This document shows positions 1 to 5,384 of a stretch of 5,384 nt of DNA, in pieces; position 1 is the first letter of the stretch; every line of letters begins with the position of its first letter. Source of the DNA: Pedosphaera sp. (GTDB lineage Bacteria; Verrucomicrobiota; Verrucomicrobiae; Limisphaerales; Pedosphaeraceae). The notes beneath the pieces were generated by a model. It saw nothing but the letters and a program-made list of their open reading frames with translations. It had not been told where the DNA came from and did not search any database. The stretch is taken from positions 1-5,384 of the forward strand of contig JAQGPB010000455.1 of NCBI GenBank assembly GCA_028293265.1. The letters are read 5' to 3'. A program made the translations under genes and the position numbers.

Positions 1-847
1 TCTTGGGAATCGAACCGACGCCGCGCCATTTGCGGTCGCAAACCTCGAAGACCTCATTCACGACCTTTTGCGCCGCCAGGTTGCCGTCGCGATGGACGAT
101 GCGCCCGTATTGGTTCTCGACCTTCGCCTGACCGGCTTCCAATTGCCGGATGGTCATCAAAATTCCCTCGAGCAAATCGAGCGGCTCGAAGCCGGTAATG
201 ACAATCGGCACGCGGTAACGCTCCGCAATCGGCTCGTACTCGCGAAAGCCGACGACCGCGCAAACGTGGCCGGGCCCGATGAAGCCTTGGACGCGATTGA
301 GCGGCGATTGCAGGATGGACGCGACGGCCGGCGGCACCAGCACATGCGAAACGAGAATGGAAAAGTTTTTTACACCCTGCCGTCGCGCCTGCCAGACAGC
401 CATGGCATTGGCGGGCGCGGTGGTCTCGAAGCCAATCGCGAAAAAGATGACTTTCTTGCCCGGATTGGCGCGCGCGATTTTCAAGCAGTCCATCGGCGAA
501 TAGACGACCCGGATATCCGCGCCGCGCGATTTGAGAATCAGCAGATCAGCCTGCGAACCCGGCACGCGCAACATGTCGCCGAAGGAACAAAAAATCACGC
601 CGGGTTGGATGGCAATGGCGTGCGCCTTGTCAATCATCTCCAGCGAGGTGACGCAGACGGGGCAGCCCGGGCCGTGAACAAGTTCCACTTCAGGCGGCAG
701 CAGGCGGTCGAGGCCGTACTTGACGATGCTGTGGGTCTGGCCGCCGCAAACTTCCATCAAGACCCACGGCTTGGTGAGCACACGGCGGATCTGGCCGAGC
801 ACATTTTTGGCCAGCGTTTCGTCGCGGTATTCGTCGAGGTATTTCAT
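1..847 (-). CDS. hypD: HypD, hydrogenase maturation Fe-S scaffold protein (3' end beyond window)
   Basis: HypD partners HypC to hold the iron on which two CN and one CO ligand are assembled before transfer to the [NiFe]-hydrogenase large subunit, in the cytoplasm. My translation from the ATG at 847 stays open to the window edge and gives 282 residues of a family usually about 370 long. Family signatures are intact: MEVCGGQTH (31-39, redox cysteine C34), HGPGCPVC (58-65, C62 and C65), IGFETTAP (138-145) and GPGHV (191-195). The C-terminal [4Fe-4S] cysteines would lie off the left edge. The ATG is the first possible start, since an in-frame TAA lies two codons upstream. No Shine-Dalgarno stands at normal distance. 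A GGAGGT lies 28 nt upstream inside hypC, so coupled translation from hypC is likely. No frameshift or internal stop is seen. Confidence 0.97.
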   Translation of the reverse strand, partial: MKYLDEYRDETLAKNVLGQIRRVLTKPWVLMEVCGGQTHSIVKYGLDRLLPPEVELVHGPGCPVCVTSLEMIDKAHAIAIQPGVIFCSFGDMLRVPGSQADLLILKSRGADIRVVYSPMDCLKIARANPGKKVIFFAIGFETTAPANAMAVWQARRQGVKNFSILVSHVLVPPAVASILQSPLNRVQGFIGPGHVCAVVGFREYEPIAERYRVPIVITGFEPLDLLEGILMTIRQLEAGQAKVENQYGRIVHRDGNLAAQKVVNEVFEVCDRKWRGVGSIPK

Positions 848-1116
848 GGTTTATATAAGCTTTGCGTCAAGTCACACCTCCGGCTTCGGCGGTGGAAACT
901 TCGGGGGTGTTCAGTTCATTTAATTGCTGCATCCGCTCGAGGGCCTGGTACGTGCGTTTGGCCTCGGCCTCATCCACCTTGCCGAGGGCGAAGCCGACGT
1001 GGACCAGCACATAATCGCCGGTCTGAACCTCCGGCGTGTACTCGAGGCAGACGGACTTGACGATACCGCCGAAATTGGCTTTGGCCATTCTCACACCCTG
1101 CGGGTCGGGGGCGATT

Positions 1117-3569
<2,453 letters not shown>

Positions 3570-3573
<4 letters not shown>

Positions 3574-4307
3574 CGGGTGAAAAGGCCCTGCACAAAGCCG
3601 ATTTGATAGACCAGGAAAAGTCCGAACGCCACGCTCAAAAATCCGGCCGCGAAACCGAGATGCCGGTGAAACGACCGCGACCGTGTGGCGGCGTAAGTGA
3701 AGGGCAGCGCGACGGCAGCGGTGATCAGCATCATCCCGCCAATGGTGCCTGCGCCGAAAATCATGAGGTAACCGATGGCCCAGACGGGATTGTGAATCAT
3801 CGGCAAAACCAGCAGCGCCACCGCCGCCGAACCGGCGAGTCCATGCACGACACCGACCACGAGCGGACGCCAGGCGCTGGATGCGCGGGTGTGATGATGG
3901 GTGTGATCGTCGTTGACTGGCGACGGGACGCCGCCATTACTCGCAGGCGAGGACGCCCGCGCTACATCCGACGGAGAAGACTTTCCGGCGGGAGAATTGC
4001 TTTTGAGCCAGCGCAGGAAACTGTTGACGTTCCAGAAGCCAAGAAAGATGAGCATCAGCGCGACCGAGAATTCCAGCGACAAACCAAGCCGCGGCGGGAC
4101 CACCAAACCCAACAGCACGATGGCCCCACCAGCGAGCAACAACGTCAACGTGTGTCCGATGCCCCATACTGCGCCGATAAAGGCCGCGCTGCGGATGCTG
4201 CGTTCGCGGCTGACGATAGTCGTGACGGCGACGACGTGGTCGGGATCCGTCGCGTGGCGCATGCCGAGGAAGAATCCGAGAAAAAGTATTGAGAGCAGCG
4301 TGAACAT
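3570..4307 (-). CDS. NicO/NiCoT-UreH-like nickel (or cobalt) permease
   Basis: This inner-membrane protein probably carries Ni2+ for hydrogenase assembly. Its 245 residues show about six hydrophobic segments (near 1-17, 40-68, 76-98, 147-170, 176-203 and 217-237). HATDPDH at 18-24 fits the HX4DH metal-selectivity motif of nickel/cobalt permeases. GIGHTLTLLLAG at 49-60 and VVHGLAGSAAVALLVLP at 153-169 are typical of the short NicO/UreH-like branch. A hydrophilic loop (about 101-146) holds a His cluster, DDHTHHHT at 133-140, which could bind metal. Part of that loop (about 115-131) comes from a hairpin-rich repeat. The gene starts 3 nt after the NifU-like gene stop and ends in an ATGA overlap with hypF, so it belongs to the operon. 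Direction and metal are inferred from context. An efflux role or cobalt cannot be excluded, and I am less sure of the subfamily than of the superfamily. Confidence 0.85.
3918..3961. repeat. Hairpin-rich, REP-like segment within the permease loop
   Basis: Two short inverted repeats stand side by side. TGGCG (3918-3922) pairs with CGCCA (3932-3936). CGCAGGCG (3942-3949) pairs with CGCCCGCG (3954-3961) around a 4-nt loop with one mismatch. On the coding strand both halves also share a GGCGTCC...CGCC core, so they look like two related half-units. The segment encodes about residues 116-130 (ARASSPASNGGVPSP) in the cytoplasmic loop. From memory, similar peptides recur in unrelated verrucomicrobial proteins, suggesting a dispersed element. 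Only one copy is visible here. Confidence 0.45.
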
Positions 4308-4310
4308 GAG

Positions 4311-4916
4311 TCAGTGAGAATTATGGTTCCGAGTTCCGAGTTCCGAGTTCCGAGTTGGGGACTCCTGGGGGACGCCTTCGACTTCCATGCCTTGCAAGTC
4401 CGGGCAAAATTCGTCGATGGCTGCGCGCAGGGCGAGTTCCATGGTGACGGCGGACGACGGGCAGGTTTTGCAGGCGCCTTGGAGGCGTAAGCGGGCCACG
4501 TCGTTTTCCAAGGCGAGCAGTTCGACGTTGCCGCCGTGGCTTTCCATGTAAGGGCGCACTTTGTTCAAGGCCGCGCCGATGCGGGTTTTCAAATCCACGG
4601 GGTGCAATCCGTGAATCAGCAGCAGGCCGCGCAGAAAAGGGTCCTGCGTCACGGCATCGAGAAGTTTTTTTCCTTCCGGTCCCGCGTCCTTGATCAATTC
4701 CAGCATTTGCGCGAGGCCCTGGCCGTGCAGGGTCAGCAGGGATTCGAGACATTCGTGCAGGAGCGTGCGCGCGGAGGGATCGGGCAGGTTGGCGGCTCGT
4801 TCGATCAGTTCCTGGATGCGTTTTCCCTGAGCGCTCCAATCGTTGGCGGGCGCGGGTGTGCCGTTGCGATGCGGGGCGGGACTTAATGCCGGGGCGACGG
4901 ATGGTTCAGGTGACAT
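4311..4916 (-). CDS. Hydrogenase-associated NifU-family Fe-S protein
   Basis: The 201-residue product has a Pro/Ala-rich N-terminus (1-27), a helical region (28-115) ending in LLLIHGLHPVDLKTRI (98-113), and a NifU C-terminal-like domain (about 116-182). That domain carries SHGGNVELLAL (126-136) and the CKTCPSS motif, with C149 and C152 as likely Fe-S ligands. The HGLHPVDL block next to a NifU domain is, as I recall it, characteristic of proteins encoded beside group 1h/2a aerobic uptake hydrogenases (HhyE/HucE-like), where an Fe-S relay or delivery role is proposed. Many of those relatives continue into a Rieske-type domain. None is present here. The protein ends in a repeat-derived tail (187-197 NSELGTRN type) a few residues after the NifU domain. 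The start overlaps hypA by 11 nt without a Shine-Dalgarno. Exact role is uncertain. Confidence 0.88.
   Translation of the reverse strand: MSPEPSVAPALSPAPHRNGTPAPANDWSAQGKRIQELIERAANLPDPSARTLLHECLESLLTLHGQGLAQMLELIKDAGPEGKKLLDAVTQDPFLRGLLLIHGLHPVDLKTRIGAALNKVRPYMESHGGNVELLALENDVARLRLQGACKTCPSSAVTMELALRAAIDEFCPDLQGMEVEGVPQESPTRNSELGTRNHNSH
4326..4356. repeat. Perfect 7-bp tandem array, unit GTTCCGA, in the 3' end of the NifU-like gene
   Basis: Four perfect copies of GTTCCGA plus GTT give 31 bp of strict period 7. It encodes residues 187-197 (PTRNSELGTRN) just before the stop codon, and it ends about 19 nt upstream of the permease ATG. Like the two perfect arrays in hypF, the unit contains no stop in any of six frames. 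It may have replaced the original C-terminus. Confidence 0.95.
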
Positions 4917-5277
4917 ATTTGATTTTTTTTATGGCGCAATCATGGCCTTCGAGCGGCTCGGTCTGCTTGCCACATTCGGGGCATTGCAATGTTGGCGTCG
5001 GTTCGGCACACAGGGCTTCATCCCAATACTTGGGCGGGCCCGCGTAGCCGCAGTGGGGACAACTGACCTTTGCCGGCACTGATTCAATGGCCAGCTTGGA
5101 GCCGGCAAGGGCGTTTTGGCTGGTGACCGAGGCGTAGCAAAAATGCAACTGCTCCGGTTCGAGCCGCGTCAGTTCCCCCACCGCAAGGCGGACCAGCAAA
5201 ACCCTCTTGACCTGGTGCGCCTCGACAAATTCCAAAACGCTTTCCACGATTGACGCAACGATGGATAGTTCATGCAT
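4906..5277 (-). CDS. hypA: HypA, nickel-delivery metallochaperone
   Basis: HypA binds Ni2+ and, with the GTPase HypB, inserts it into the hydrogenase large subunit. The 123-residue protein begins MHELS. Met1, His2 and Glu3 are the nickel ligand region of the family, which fixes the start. The zinc site is SCPHCG (72-77) with QCPECG (98-103), so ligands are C73, C76, C99 and C102. The spacing between the pairs is 22 residues rather than the 12 of E. coli HypA. The extra segment (GPPKYWDEALCAEPTPTLQ) contains an additional C90. The gene follows hypB by 12 nt without an evident Shine-Dalgarno, and its last codons overlap the start of the NifU-like gene. A run of eight A residues (plus strand T, 4923-4930) lies six codons from the end. 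Confidence 0.97.
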   Translation of the reverse strand: MHELSIVASIVESVLEFVEAHQVKRVLLVRLAVGELTRLEPEQLHFCYASVTSQNALAGSKLAIESVPAKVSCPHCGYAGPPKYWDEALCAEPTPTLQCPECGKQTEPLEGHDCAIKKIKYVT

Positions 5278-5289
5278 CGGTGGTGTTCA

Positions 5290-5384
5290 TCAGGCTGCAA
5301 GCAATGCGGCCAGTTCATCCACGCCGGCACCGGTCTTGCAACTGGCCGGGATGACCTTGATGTCGGGCTTGAGCGCGTGGACGT
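5290..5384 (-). CDS. hypB: HypB, nickel-insertion GTPase (C-terminal end only)
   Basis: Only the last 30 residues and the TGA stop are in the window. The end of this frame resembles the C-terminus of the HypB G domain: a KVIPASCKTGAGVDEL stretch, with SCKTG corresponding to the G5-like loop (usually S-C/A-x-TG-x-G), followed by a short helix. HypB is a SIMIBI-class GTPase that drives nickel transfer together with HypA. Its position directly before hypA supports the call. The nucleotide-binding P loop, the metal sites and the His-rich N-terminus lie off the right edge and cannot be judged. The UreG family has a similar C-terminal segment, but the hyp context makes HypB far more likely. Confidence 0.85.
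   Translation of the reverse strand, partial: VHALKPDIKVIPASCKTGAGVDELAALLAA

Noticed and set aside
68..1060. Long plus-strand open frame of 330 codons opposite hypD and hypC
   Set aside because: The minus strand there encodes unmistakable HypD and HypC with all signature motifs. The plus translation has no recognisable domain and is rich in Arg, Asp and His, as expected for an antisense shadow in GC-rich coding DNA.
3603..4292. Plus-strand frame of 229 codons opposite the permease gene
   Set aside because: The product is highly charged and low in complexity, the expected complement of a membrane protein gene whose minus-strand reading has clear membrane segments and metal motifs.

Overview
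All genes in this window lie on the minus strand and form one tightly packed [NiFe]-hydrogenase maturation (hyp) operon. In transcription order (right to left) they are: the 3' end of hypB, hypA, a NifU-family Fe-S protein of the type seen beside aerobic uptake hydrogenases, a NicO/NiCoT-like nickel permease, hypF, hypC, and hypD, which runs off the left edge. Neighbouring genes overlap or nearly touch: hypA/nifU-like by 11 nt, permease/hypF by an ATGA, and hypF/hypC by 32 nt. The only gaps are 3, 12 and 19 nt, so there is no gene-free stretch, internal promoter or terminator to report. The hydrogenase structural genes and hypE are not in the window.

Together the genes cover most of active-site assembly. 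The permease would bring in nickel. HypA and HypB deliver nickel to the large subunit. HypF activates carbamoyl phosphate, from which the cyanide ligands are made. HypC and HypD form the scaffold on which Fe(CN)2CO is built. The NifU-like protein probably serves Fe-S supply or electron relay for the hydrogenase.

The unusual part is what sits inside these conserved genes. Three perfect heptanucleotide tandem arrays have unrelated 7-bp units but almost the same length (31-32 bp, about 4.5 copies). A fourth array is degenerate and there is one hairpin-rich segment. All lie in coding sequence and all fall at protein loops, linkers or tails: two arrays in one loop of the HypF YrdC-like domain, the degenerate array in a HypF interdomain linker, the hairpin segment in the cytoplasmic loop of the permease, and the last array in the tail of the NifU-like protein. 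The three perfect units contain no stop codon in any of the six frames, so such arrays can sit in genes in either orientation.

Organism: a bacterium of moderately high GC. From memory, peptides such as NPQSAIRNPQ, FDVRCSMFDV and NSELGTRN recur in proteins of Verrucomicrobia (Pedosphaera/Limisphaerales relatives) and some related environmental lineages. That makes a verrucomicrobial origin my best guess, but it is not shown by the sequence alone. The NifU-like protein suggests that the hydrogenase served is an aerobic, H2-scavenging type (group 1h or 2a-like). This too is inference.
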